Shown: positions 37,708 through 46,014, counted from the stretch's first letter. The stretch is DNA of 64,000 nucleotides from Fusobacterium sp. (GCF_032477075.1 NZ_JAWDXO010000005.1:62001-126000); one strand, 5' to 3'. The notes: generated by a model not told the origin, from the letters alone. Program-made: numbers and translations.

Positions 37708-37741
37708 CTTGCTCATGCTTCATGAGCAAGTTCTTTCTTTT
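37708..37741 (+). promoter_or_regulatory. Hairpin and possible mini-ORF between hgdC and hgdA
   Basis: A perfect 10-bp stem CTTGCTCATG / CATGAGCAAG with a 3-base loop (37708-37730) is followed by TTCTTTCTTTT, like a weak terminator or an mRNA-processing stabiliser. An AAGGAG at 37700-37705 precedes an ATG (37715) inside the stem that opens a 13-residue frame, MLHEQVLSFIKKK, whose TAG (37754-37756) overlaps the hgdA ribosome site AGGAGG. It could set the ratio of activator to dehydratase. Confidence 0.55.
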
Positions 37742-37768
37742 ATAAAAAAGAAGTAGGAGGAAACTGAA

Positions 37769-39094
37769 ATGGCTGGAAAAATGGAAAAATTACCTAATAA
37801 AAAACCAAGAGCAATTGATGGACATAAGCCTGCTGCTGCTGTTTTAAGAAAAGTAGTAGATAAAGTATACGCAGAAGCCTGGGAAGCAAAAAGAAGAGGA
37901 GAATTAGTAGGGTGGAGCTCTTCTAAATTTCCAATTGAATTAGCAAAAGCATTTGATTTAAATGTTGTTTATCCTGAAAATCATGCAGCATCTACTGCAG
38001 CAAAAAAAGATGGATTACGTCTATGTCAGGCAGCAGAAGATATGGGATATGACAATGATATTTGTGGTTATGCAAGAATTAATTTAGCCTATGCAGCTGG
38101 AGAACCAACAGATGCAAGAAGAATGCCACAGCCTGATTTTTTACTTTGCTGTAATAATATCTGTAATATGATGACAAAATGGTATGAAAATATTGCAAGA
38201 ATGCATAATATTCCTTTAATTATGATTGATATTCCATTTTCAAATACAGTGGATATACCAGAGGAAAAAGTAGATTATCTAATTGGACAATTTAATTATG
38301 CAATTAAGCAATTAGAAGACTTAACTGGAAAGAAATTTGATGAAAAGAAATTTGAAACTGCTTGTGCAAGAGCTAACAGAACTGCTGCAGCATGGTTAAA
38401 ATCATGTTCTTACATGGGATATAAACCATCTCCTTTGAGTGGATTTGATCTATTTAACCATATGGCAGACATTGTAGCAGCAAGATGTGATGAAGAAGCA
38501 GCTATTGGATTTGAATTATTAGCACAGGAATTTGAACAATCTATAAAAGAAGGAACTTCAACTTGGGAATATCCAGAAGAACATAGAATTTTATTTGAAG
38601 GAATTCCTTGCTGGCCAGGACTTAGACATCTATATGAACCATTGAAAGATAATGGAGTCAATGTAACAGCAGTTGTATATGCTCCAGCATTTGGATTTAG
38701 ATATAACAATATAAGAGAGATGGCAGCAGCTTATTGTAAAGCTCCTTGCTCTGTATGTATTGAAACAGGAGTAGAGTGGAGAGAGACTATGGCAAAAGAA
38801 AATGGTATTAGTGGAGCTTTGGTAAACTATAACCGTAGTTGTAAACCATGGAGTGGAGCTATGCCAGAGATTGAAAGAAGATGGAAAGAGGATTTAGGAA
38901 TTCCAGTAGTAAATTTTGATGGAGATCAAGCAGATGAAAGAAATTTCTCAACTGAGCAGTACAAAACAAGAGTGCAAGGTCTAGTGGAAATTATGGAAGA
39001 AAGAAAAGCAGAAAAAGAGGAAAAAGGGGAAGATGTATATACAAACTTCGAAAATACAAAAGAAACAGATTGGTCAAAACCAACTTTAAAATAG
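37769..39094 (+). CDS. hgdA: 2-Hydroxyglutaryl-CoA dehydratase alpha subunit (component D)
   Basis: 441-residue subunit of the oxygen-sensitive radical dehydratase converting (R)-2-hydroxyglutaryl-CoA to (E)-glutaconyl-CoA through a ketyl radical. The family blocks GWSSSKFPIELAKAFDLNVVYPENHAA, DFLLCCNNICNMMTKWYE, SCSYMGYKPSPLSGFD and ALVNYNRSCKPWSG supply conserved cysteines for its [4Fe-4S] cluster. It is somewhat shorter than the Acidaminococcus subunit (477). Start ATG behind AGGAGG. Confidence 0.94.
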   Translation: MAGKMEKLPNKKPRAIDGHKPAAAVLRKVVDKVYAEAWEAKRRGELVGWSSSKFPIELAKAFDLNVVYPENHAASTAAKKDGLRLCQAAEDMGYDNDICGYARINLAYAAGEPTDARRMPQPDFLLCCNNICNMMTKWYENIARMHNIPLIMIDIPFSNTVDIPEEKVDYLIGQFNYAIKQLEDLTGKKFDEKKFETACARANRTAAAWLKSCSYMGYKPSPLSGFDLFNHMADIVAARCDEEAAIGFELLAQEFEQSIKEGTSTWEYPEEHRILFEGIPCWPGLRHLYEPLKDNGVNVTAVVYAPAFGFRYNNIREMAAAYCKAPCSVCIETGVEWRETMAKENGISGALVNYNRSCKPWSGAMPEIERRWKEDLGIPVVNFDGDQADERNFSTEQYKTRVQGLVEIMEERKAEKEEKGEDVYTNFENTKETDWSKPTLK

Positions 39095-39104
39095 GAGGAT
39101 AAAA

Positions 39105-40253
39105 ATGGATGAAATCAAAGAATTGTTAGGACAATTTAAATATTATGCAAATAATCCTAGAAAGCAATTAGATAAATATCTTGCTGAAGGAAAAAAAGCA
39201 GTAGGAGTTTTCCCATATTATGCTCCAGAAGAAATTGTATATGCAGCAGGAATTGTGCCTTTTGGTGTATGGGGAGGACAGGGAACTATTGAGAGAGCAA
39301 AGGAATATTTTCCAACATTCTATTACTCTTTGGCATTACGTTGTTTAGAAATGGCTTTAAATGGAACATTAGATGGACTTTCAGCTTCTATGGTAACAAC
39401 TCTGGATGATACTTTAAGACCATTTTCACAAAATTATAAAGTAGGTGTAGGACAGAAAATTCCTATGATTTTTCTAAATCATGGACAGCATAGAAAAGAG
39501 GAATTTGGAAAAACTTACAATGCAAGAATTTTCAACAAGGCAAAAGAAGAGTTAGAAAAAATCTGTGGAGTGACAGTTACTGATGAAAATTTGAAAAAAG
39601 CTTTTGAAGTTTATAATGAAAATAGAAGTGAAAAAAGAAAATTCATCAAGTTAGCAGCAAAACATCCTCAGACAGTTAAAGCATCTGACAGATGTTATGT
39701 ATTAAAAAGCTCATACTTTATGCTGAAAGATGAACATACAGCTCTATTAAAACAATTAAATACAAAATTAGAAGCTCTACCAGAAGAATCATGGGATGGA
39801 GTTCGTGTAGTAACAAGTGGAATTATTACAGATACTCCAGGATTATTGAAAGTATTTGATGATTATAAAGTATGTATTGTTGCAGATGATGTAGCTCATG
39901 AATCAAGAGCTTTAAAAGTAGATATAGATTTATCAATTGAAGACCCTATGCTGGCTTTGGCAGATCAATTTGCAAGAATGGATGAAGACCCTATTCTGTA
40001 TGATCCAGATATTTATAAAAGACCAAAATATGTTGTTAATTTAGTGAAAGAAAATAATGCAGATGGATGTCTATTATTTATGATGAACTTCAACGATACA
40101 GAGGAAATGGAGTATCCTTCTTTAAAACAAACTTTTGATGCAGAAAATCTTCCTCTTATCAAAATGGGATATGACCAGCAAATGATAGACTTTGGACAAG
40201 TAAAAACACAATTAGAAACTTTCAACGAAATTATACAATTAAATAGAATGTAG
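39105..40253 (+). CDS. hgdB: 2-Hydroxyglutaryl-CoA dehydratase beta subunit (component D)
   Basis: 382 residues, close to the family length. Second subunit of the dehydratase with the fold VGVFPYYAPEEIVYAAGIVPFGVWGGQG at the N-terminus and VVTSGIITDTPGLLKVFDDYKVCIVADDVAHESRA in the middle. The C-terminal half holds ADGCLLFMMNFNDTEEMEYPSLKQ, where the usual cysteine of the D-H-x-C-P-like block is not obvious. It starts 10 bases after hgdA. Confidence 0.94.
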   Translation: MDEIKELLGQFKYYANNPRKQLDKYLAEGKKAVGVFPYYAPEEIVYAAGIVPFGVWGGQGTIERAKEYFPTFYYSLALRCLEMALNGTLDGLSASMVTTLDDTLRPFSQNYKVGVGQKIPMIFLNHGQHRKEEFGKTYNARIFNKAKEELEKICGVTVTDENLKKAFEVYNENRSEKRKFIKLAAKHPQTVKASDRCYVLKSSYFMLKDEHTALLKQLNTKLEALPEESWDGVRVVTSGIITDTPGLLKVFDDYKVCIVADDVAHESRALKVDIDLSIEDPMLALADQFARMDEDPILYDPDIYKRPKYVVNLVKENNADGCLLFMMNFNDTEEMEYPSLKQTFDAENLPLIKMGYDQQMIDFGQVKTQLETFNEIIQLNRM

Positions 40254-40267
40254 GGGAGGTAGAGGAA

Positions 40268-40858
40268 ATGAGTCAAAATGTATGGGAAAATGATGATTTT
40301 ATTTTCAAAGGTAATGAGCTGAAAGGAATGACAGATAAAGGAAAAGATAAAGTCAAGACACAAGGCTTCACTGATATGGTAATTCCTCCAACAACTCCTG
40401 AAGGTGTAGCAATTAAAAGAATTGGAGATAATGCTTTTTATAGAAGAGGATTAACTTCTGTTATTATTCCTGACACTGTAGAAAGTATTGGTTATGATGC
40501 TTTTGGAGTATGTAAATTAACAGAGGTAAAATTACCAAGCTCTTTGGTTGCAATAGAAGGATTTGCTTTTTACCGAAATAAATTGAAAAAAGTGGAATTT
40601 GGAAATGCAGTAAAAACTATTGAACCAAGTGCTTTTGCTTTAAATGAATTAGAAGAGATTTTTCTTCCAGAATCATTAGAGCTTATTGATACTTCATCTT
40701 TTTATAAAAATGAATTAACAACATTGTGTATTCCAAAATCTATTAAGAAAATTAATATGTACGCATTTTGTAAAAATAATATTAGAGAAGTGGAAATTCC
40801 TAAATCTATAGAATTTTTGCATGCAAAAGCTTTTGAAGAAAATACAGAAATAAAATAA
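40268..40858 (+). CDS. Small leucine-rich-repeat protein (LRR_5/BspA-type), cytoplasmic
   Basis: 196 residues. After a ~45-residue N-terminal region, about five or six repeats of ~23 residues follow with the pattern I-x-x-x-A-F-x-x-x-x-L-x-x-(V/I)-x-(I/L)-P-x-(S/T)-(L/V/I): for example RIGDNAFYRRGLTSVIIPDTV and AIEGFAFYRNKLKKVEFG. This is the Treponema pallidum/BspA LRR class. There is no signal peptide, LPxTG or membrane segment, so it is not a surface adhesin as its relatives often are. It begins 14 bases after hgdB with GGGGAGG and shares the ATT-rich codon use of the operon, so is part of it. The role is unknown; a scaffold or chaperone for the dehydratase is a guess from position. Confidence 0.8.
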   Translation: MSQNVWENDDFIFKGNELKGMTDKGKDKVKTQGFTDMVIPPTTPEGVAIKRIGDNAFYRRGLTSVIIPDTVESIGYDAFGVCKLTEVKLPSSLVAIEGFAFYRNKLKKVEFGNAVKTIEPSAFALNELEEIFLPESLELIDTSSFYKNELTTLCIPKSIKKINMYAFCKNNIREVEIPKSIEFLHAKAFEENTEIK

Positions 40859-40860
40859 GA

Positions 40861-40899
40861 AATTAAAATAAGGAATTAAAATAAGGAATTAAAATGAAA
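40861..40899 (+). repeat. 13-bp tandem repeat after the LRR gene
   Basis: AATTAAAATAAGG is repeated at 40861-40873 and 40874-40886, with a third copy diverging after AATTAAAAT at 40887. It lies just before the terminator hairpin; probably slippage in spacer. Confidence 0.6.
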
Positions 40900-40938
40900 A
40901 AGAGGCTGACTTATTATAAAATGGACAACCTCTTTTTT
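40897..40938 (+). terminator. Terminator of the gcd-gct-hgd-LRR operon
   Basis: Stem AAAAAGAGG / CCTCTTTTTT separated by a 23-base loop, ending in a T run. It separates the glutaconate operon from birA-bioBDA. Confidence 0.75.
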
Positions 40939-40961
40939 AATAGAAAATAGAGGTGGGACTT

Positions 40962-41942
40962 ATGGCTTTATATCAATTTGATATTTTGGATTCTACAAAT
41001 GAGTATATGAAGGAACATAGAGAAAAATTTCAAGACTATGATATTGTCCTTGCTAAAAATCAAACAGCTGGAAAAGGAAGACGTGGAAATATTTGGATTT
41101 CTACTGAAGGAATGGCTTTATTTACTTTTCTTGTGAAGAAACATGAGGGAGAAGAGGATATTGACTATATGAAACTACCTTTATTAGCTGGGCTTGCTGC
41201 TATTCGAGCATTTCAGAAAATAAAAAAAGCAGAGTATCAATTTAAATGGACCAATGATATCTATTTACAAGGGAAGAAATTGGGAGGAATTTTAGTAGAA
41301 AGACGAGAAAATAATTTTTTAATTGGAATAGGATTAAATATTAACAATCAGATTCCTTTGGAAATTAAAAATATAGCCATTTCTTTACAAGAGCTAGGAA
41401 AACAGGAGTATTCTATTACTGAAATTGTTTTGGAAGTAGTAGAACAGTTCAAAATTCTTTGGAAAGAATATACAAATGGAAATTGGAAAGAGATTTTAAC
41501 AGAAATTAATAGAATTAATTATTTACATGGGAAAAGAGTTGCTTTAAGAGCAGGCAATATTTTTGTAGAGGGAATTGCACAGAAGATTAATGATAAAGGG
41601 GAAATTGAGATTATATCTGGTGGGGAGATAAAAAGCTTTGCAATGGGAGAAGTAATTCGGGAACGGCTTATTTTTCCTCTAGAAGCCAATGTAGAAAGTT
41701 TTGCGAAAGCCTATATTTTAAAGGAAGCAAGCTATGATGTTATTATTTGCTTAGTTGGAGAATTTAATGAAGATTGGCAGGTAAAACTTGAAACCTTGCA
41801 TTTGAAAGTAGAAAAAGATATAAGTCTAGAAGAAGTGAAGAAAAAATATCAGGCAAAATCTTTCTTGGATTTTCCAAATATTTTTCCTTTAGAGAATTAT
41901 TCTGAAGAAAAAATTCAAAAAATTGCAAAAATGTTTGTTTAA
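40962..41942 (+). CDS. birA: Biotin-protein ligase, no DNA-binding domain, with C-terminal extension
   Basis: 326 residues from the ATG at 40962; a GTG nine bases earlier lies in the GAGGTGGG ribosome site. The catalytic domain begins at once (DILDSTNEYM), with the biotinyl-AMP loop GKGRRGNIWIS (residues 38-47) and KWTNDIYLQGKKLGGIL (96-111). The SH3-like domain ends near residue 235. No N-terminal helix-turn-helix is present, so it cannot act as a biotin repressor. Residues ~236-326 form an extra segment not expected in class I ligases and unrecognised by me. The likely target is GcdC Lys95. Confidence 0.9.
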   Translation: MALYQFDILDSTNEYMKEHREKFQDYDIVLAKNQTAGKGRRGNIWISTEGMALFTFLVKKHEGEEDIDYMKLPLLAGLAAIRAFQKIKKAEYQFKWTNDIYLQGKKLGGILVERRENNFLIGIGLNINNQIPLEIKNIAISLQELGKQEYSITEIVLEVVEQFKILWKEYTNGNWKEILTEINRINYLHGKRVALRAGNIFVEGIAQKINDKGEIEIISGGEIKSFAMGEVIRERLIFPLEANVESFAKAYILKEASYDVIICLVGEFNEDWQVKLETLHLKVEKDISLEEVKKKYQAKSFLDFPNIFPLENYSEEKIQKIAKMFV

Positions 41943-41996
41943 GAATATATAAATGTGGTAGCATAGAAACAAGGAATTAAAATTTAGGGAGGAAAC

Positions 41997-42980
41997 ATGA
42001 GAGAGTTTATACACCAATTGAAGGAACAAGTATTAAATGGGTATTTAATAACAAGAGAAAATGCAGCAGAATTATTAAGCTTATCAATAGAAAAAGAGGA
42101 AGATTTGGAGGAATTGCTGAAAGCAGCTAATGAAATTCGTGAAAAATTTTGTGGGAACTTTTTTAACCTTTGTACTATTTTAAATGCAAAATCTGGAAGA
42201 TGTTCAGAAAATTGTAAGTACTGTGCTCAGTCAGCTCATTTTAAGACAGCAGCAGAAATTTATCCTTTAGTAATGAAAGAAGAAGCTCTGGAAGCAGCAA
42301 AAGAGGTGGAAGCAGAAGGGGCTCACAGATTTTCTCTAGTAACAAGTGGAAGAGGTCTGAATGGCGGAGAAAAAGAATTAGACCAATTAGCCGAAATTTA
42401 TCAATATTTACAAGAAAATACAGAATTAGATTTATGTGCCTCTCATGGAATTTGCAGTAAAGAGGCTCTGCAAAAATTGAAAGATGCAGGAGTAAAAACT
42501 TATCATCATAATTTGGAAAGTTCGAGAAGATTTTATGGAACAATTTGTACTTCTCATACTTTTGACGATAGAGTAAATACAATTAAATATGCACATGAAG
42601 TTGGATTGCAGGTATGTAGTGGAGGGATTTTCGGATTAGGAGAAACAGAAGAGGATCGAATTGATATGGCTTTTGATTTACGAGAATTAGGAGTTCATTC
42701 TATTCCAATTAATATTTTAACTCCAATTCCTGGAACACCTTTAGAAGATAATGAAGCTGTAGATCCAAGAGAATTATTAAAAGATATTGCTATTTTTCGA
42801 TTTATCTTACCAAAGGTATCAATTCGATATGCAGGTGGAAGAGTGAAACTTGGAAAATATGCAAAGCTTGGATTAGAAGGTGGAGTTAACTCTGCTTTGA
42901 CTGGAAATTTCTTAACTACAACAGGAAATACAATAGAAAGTGACAAACAAATGATTAAGGAGCTTGGATATGAATACTAA
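41997..42980 (+). CDS. bioB: Biotin synthase
   Basis: 327-residue radical SAM enzyme inserting sulfur into dethiobiotin. The SAM-cluster motif is SGRCSENCKYCAQSAHF (Cys69, Cys73, Cys76). The block NLESSRRFYGTICTSHTFDDR, GGIFGLGETEEDRIDMAF and INILTPIPGTPLE are typical, with RYAGGR near the C-terminus holding the [2Fe-2S] arginine. ATG follows GGGAGG. It overlaps bioD by 11 bases. Confidence 0.96.
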   Translation: MREFIHQLKEQVLNGYLITRENAAELLSLSIEKEEDLEELLKAANEIREKFCGNFFNLCTILNAKSGRCSENCKYCAQSAHFKTAAEIYPLVMKEEALEAAKEVEAEGAHRFSLVTSGRGLNGGEKELDQLAEIYQYLQENTELDLCASHGICSKEALQKLKDAGVKTYHHNLESSRRFYGTICTSHTFDDRVNTIKYAHEVGLQVCSGGIFGLGETEEDRIDMAFDLRELGVHSIPINILTPIPGTPLEDNEAVDPRELLKDIAIFRFILPKVSIRYAGGRVKLGKYAKLGLEGGVNSALTGNFLTTTGNTIESDKQMIKELGYEY

Positions 42981-43656
42981 AGGGTATTTTATCATAGGAA
43001 CAGATACAGATATTGGAAAAACTTTTTGTAGTACTTTGCTATATCATGGAGTACGAGAGAAAAAAGGAATGTATTACAAGCCGATTCAGAGTGGAGGAGT
43101 TTCTAAAAATGGAAAATTATATGCTCCTGATGTTTTGTCCCTATGTCAAATTGAAGGAATAGATTATCAGGATGAAATGGTAACTTATGTTCTAGAGGCA
43201 GAAGTCTCTCCCCATTTGGCAAGTGAATTAGAAGGAACAACAATTGAAATTGAAAAAATTAAAAAGAATTTTATGAAACTTTGCGAACAATATGATTATT
43301 TGATTGTTGAGGGAGCAGGAGGTTTGCAGGTACCGTTGATTCGTGATAAATATCATATTTATGATTTGATTCAAGATTTTGGTTTTCCAGTAGTTTTAGT
43401 AAGCAGTGCAAAAGTAGGATCTATTAATCATGCTGTATTGACAATAGAATCTTTAGAAAAACTAGGGATCCCTTTACATGGAATTATTTTTAATCGAGTA
43501 AAAGATACAGAAGAAAGTAAAATCTATGAAAAAGATAATATAGAGATTATCTTAAAACATTCTCCTACAAAGAATCATTTAGTTGTATTGGAAAATGCAG
43601 AGAAAATCCAAGATGAAAAATTAAATTTATTTTTAAAAGGAGAGGCAAATGGCTAA
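42970..43656 (+). CDS. bioD: Dethiobiotin synthetase
   Basis: 228-residue ATP-dependent ligase closing the ureido ring of biotin. The start is the ATG at 42970, seven bases after AAGGAG; an in-frame TTG at 42964 lies too close to that site. P-loop GTDTDIGKTFCST, KPIQSG and VEGAGGLQVPL are present. It overlaps bioB and bioA by 11 and 8 bases, so the three are translated as a coupled set. Confidence 0.95.
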   Translation: MNTKGYFIIGTDTDIGKTFCSTLLYHGVREKKGMYYKPIQSGGVSKNGKLYAPDVLSLCQIEGIDYQDEMVTYVLEAEVSPHLASELEGTTIEIEKIKKNFMKLCEQYDYLIVEGAGGLQVPLIRDKYHIYDLIQDFGFPVVLVSSAKVGSINHAVLTIESLEKLGIPLHGIIFNRVKDTEESKIYEKDNIEIILKHSPTKNHLVVLENAEKIQDEKLNLFLKGEANG

Positions 43657-44986
43657 GAGAAGTCAATTACAGGAGAAAGATTTAAAATATGTATTTCACC
43701 CTTGTGCTCAAATGAAAGATTTTGAAGAAACGCCCCCTTTGATTATTACCAGGGGAGAAGGATTATATTTATTTGATGAAACAGGGAAAAGATACATGGA
43801 TTGTATTTCCAGCTGGTGGGTTAATTTATTTGGACATGCAAATCCTAGAATTAATGAAGTTGTTTATAACCAGATTAACACTTTAGAACATGTTATTTTT
43901 GCAAATTTTGGACATAAACCAGCAATTGAGTTATGTGAACATTTAGTGGAAGTTCTGCCAGAAGGAATCAATAAATTTTTATTTGCAGACAATGGTTCTT
44001 CTTGTATTGAAATGTCTTTAAAATTAAGTTTTCAATATCATTTACAAACAGGAAATCCACAAAAAACAAAATTTATTTCTTTAGAAAATGCTTATCATGG
44101 TGAAACTATAGGAGCTCTTGGGGTAGGAGATGTGGATATTTTCACAAAGACTTATCGGCCTTTGATTCAAGAGGGAAGAAAAGTTCGAGTTCCATATTTA
44201 GACTCTGCAATGTCAGAAGAAGAATATTCAAAATATGAACAGGATTGTATTTCAGAGTTGGAAAGTTTGATTAAAAATAACCATCAGGAAATTGCATGTA
44301 TGATTATAGAGCCTATGGTACAAGGAGCAGCAGGAATGAAAATGTATTCCAGCTATTATTTACAAAAAGTAAGAGAATTGACAAAAAACTATAATATTCA
44401 CTTAATTGATGATGAAATTGCAATGGGATTTGGAAGAACAGGAAAAATGTTTGCCTGTGAACATGCAGGGATTACTCCTGATATTATGTGCTTGGCAAAA
44501 GGATTATCTAGTGGATATTATCCAATTGCTCTTGTTTGTATTACAAGCGATATTTTCAATGCATTTTATGCAGATTATAAAGAGGGAAAATCTTTTTTAC
44601 ATTCTCATACTTATTCTGGAAATCCTTTAGGGTGCAGAATAGCAGTAGAAATTTTAAAAATTTTTAAAGAAGAAAATATTATGGATATGGTGGGAAAAAA
44701 AGGAAAATTTTTACAAGAGAAGATGAAGGAATATTTTCATGAAAAAAATTATATAAAGAGCTATCGACATTTAGGAATGATAGGAGCAATTGAATTGAAA
44801 GAAATTGAAGGAGTGGAACGAGTTGGCCGTCACATAGCAGCTCTTGCTCTGGAAAAGGGAGTGTTAATACGACCAATTGGAAATATTGTCTATTTTATGC
44901 CTCCTTATATTATTACAGAAGAAGAAATAGAAACAATGTTGCAGGTTTGTCAGGAATCAATTGAAGATTTTTTAAAGACAGTATAG
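43649..44986 (+). CDS. bioA: Adenosylmethionine-8-amino-7-oxononanoate aminotransferase
   Basis: 445-residue PLP enzyme converting KAPA to DAPA. Motifs: CISSWWVNLFGHANP, NAYHGETIGALGVG, LIDDEIAMGFGRTGKMFACEH and the PLP lysine Lys284 in CLAKGLSSGYYP. The N-terminal HPCAQMKDFE is characteristic of BioA rather than other class III aminotransferases. bioF and the pimelate genes are not in this window, so either they lie elsewhere or the cell takes up a precursor. Confidence 0.95.
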   Translation: MAKRSQLQEKDLKYVFHPCAQMKDFEETPPLIITRGEGLYLFDETGKRYMDCISSWWVNLFGHANPRINEVVYNQINTLEHVIFANFGHKPAIELCEHLVEVLPEGINKFLFADNGSSCIEMSLKLSFQYHLQTGNPQKTKFISLENAYHGETIGALGVGDVDIFTKTYRPLIQEGRKVRVPYLDSAMSEEEYSKYEQDCISELESLIKNNHQEIACMIIEPMVQGAAGMKMYSSYYLQKVRELTKNYNIHLIDDEIAMGFGRTGKMFACEHAGITPDIMCLAKGLSSGYYPIALVCITSDIFNAFYADYKEGKSFLHSHTYSGNPLGCRIAVEILKIFKEENIMDMVGKKGKFLQEKMKEYFHEKNYIKSYRHLGMIGAIELKEIEGVERVGRHIAALALEKGVLIRPIGNIVYFMPPYIITEEEIETMLQVCQESIEDFLKTV

Positions 44987-45005
44987 AGAGGGGAGGATAA
45001 TTAGA

Positions 45006-45821
45006 ATGAAAGTAGAAAAAGTATGGGCTGCATATTTTAGTGGAACTGGAACAACAGAAAAAATAGTATGTGGACTTGCAAAATCCTTAGCAGAAAAATT
45101 AGAGGCAGAATTTTGCTGTTTTGATTTTACTCTTCCTAAAGCAAGACTAGAGAAGAGTCCATTTCAGAAAGAAGATCTAGTAGTTTTTGGAACGCCTACA
45201 ATTGCAGGAAGAGTACCAAATGTTTTATTAAAATATTTGGCAACTGTAGAAGGAAGAGGAGCTTTAGCAGTTCCCATTTCTCTTTATGGAAATAGAGACT
45301 ATGATGATTGTTTGATAGAGCTCCGAGATATTTTATTTAAAAATGGATTTTATCCCATTGCAGCAGGAGCTTTTATTGGAGAGCATTCTTTTTCCAGAAT
45401 TTTGGGAGCAGGTAGACCAGATGTAAAGGATATGGAGATTCTTCAAGAATTTGCAGAAAAAATTGTAAAGAAAGTAGAAACAGAAGATAAGTCTTTAATT
45501 GAAGTAAAAGGGACTCCTGAACCTTATCGTTGGTACTATCAGCCACGAGACCGAAAGGGAAATCCTGTAGATATCCGTAAGGTAAAACCTTTGACAAATG
45601 ATAATTGTACAGATTGTAAAATTTGTGCAGAAGTTTGCCCTATGGGCTCTATTTCTTTTGAAAATGTAAGAGAAGTTCCAGGAATTTGTATCAAATGTTG
45701 TGCTTGTATTAAAAAATGTCCTGAAAATGCAAAATATTATGAAGATGCAGGATATTTATATCATCAACATGAATTAGAAGAAGAATATACAAGGCGAGCA
45801 GAGCCAGAATATTTTGTATAA
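45006..45821 (+). CDS. EFR1-type flavodoxin/ferredoxin fusion protein
   Basis: 271 residues. A flavodoxin-like domain (residues ~1-160; AYFSGTGTTEKIV as FMN phosphate loop, VFGTPTIAGRVPN) is joined to two [4Fe-4S] motifs, CTDCKICAEVCP and CIKCCACIKKCP, as in the EFR1 family of small electron carriers. It follows bioA by 19 bases and shares its codon use, so is probably the last gene of birA-bioBDA. BioB needs a one-electron donor and HgdC needs reduced ferredoxin or flavodoxin; either is a plausible partner, by context only. Confidence 0.85.
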   Translation: MKVEKVWAAYFSGTGTTEKIVCGLAKSLAEKLEAEFCCFDFTLPKARLEKSPFQKEDLVVFGTPTIAGRVPNVLLKYLATVEGRGALAVPISLYGNRDYDDCLIELRDILFKNGFYPIAAGAFIGEHSFSRILGAGRPDVKDMEILQEFAEKIVKKVETEDKSLIEVKGTPEPYRWYYQPRDRKGNPVDIRKVKPLTNDNCTDCKICAEVCPMGSISFENVREVPGICIKCCACIKKCPENAKYYEDAGYLYHQHELEEEYTRRAEPEYFV

Positions 45822-45868
45822 AAATTTTAAAAATAATTTTAAAGATATTTTTAAAATCTATAATTTTA

Positions 45869-45906
45869 ATAAGTGTTCGTGTTTATCTATATACACGAAC
45901 ACTTAT
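45869..45906 (+). repeat. Long perfect inverted repeat (copy A)
   Basis: Two 14-base arms, ATAAGTGTTCGTGT and ACACGAACACTTAT, flank a 10-base centre. No T run follows, so it is a poor terminator. Its core 45875-45900 recurs in reversed orientation at 46015-46040 with 22 of 26 bases identical. Confidence 0.75.
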
Positions 45907-46014
45907 ATAACACTATTATAACCTTTAAAATTTAAATTTTCAAGTTTATTTTTTTTAAAAATTATTTTCAAAAAATATAAAAGCACTTAAAATATCCTAT
46001 ATTTCAAGATTTTT

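Noticed and set aside
40268..40858. Surface adhesin of the BspA type
   Set aside because: The repeats match, but there is no signal peptide, anchor or membrane segment and the gene is inside a metabolic operon.
40953..44986. Incomplete biotin pathway as evidence of auxotrophy
   Set aside because: bioF and pimelate genes may lie elsewhere in the genome; a 64-kb window cannot show absence.
45869..45906. Terminator of the biotin operon
   Set aside because: The stem is strong, but no T run follows on either strand and the related copy at 46015 points to a protein-binding or repeat element.
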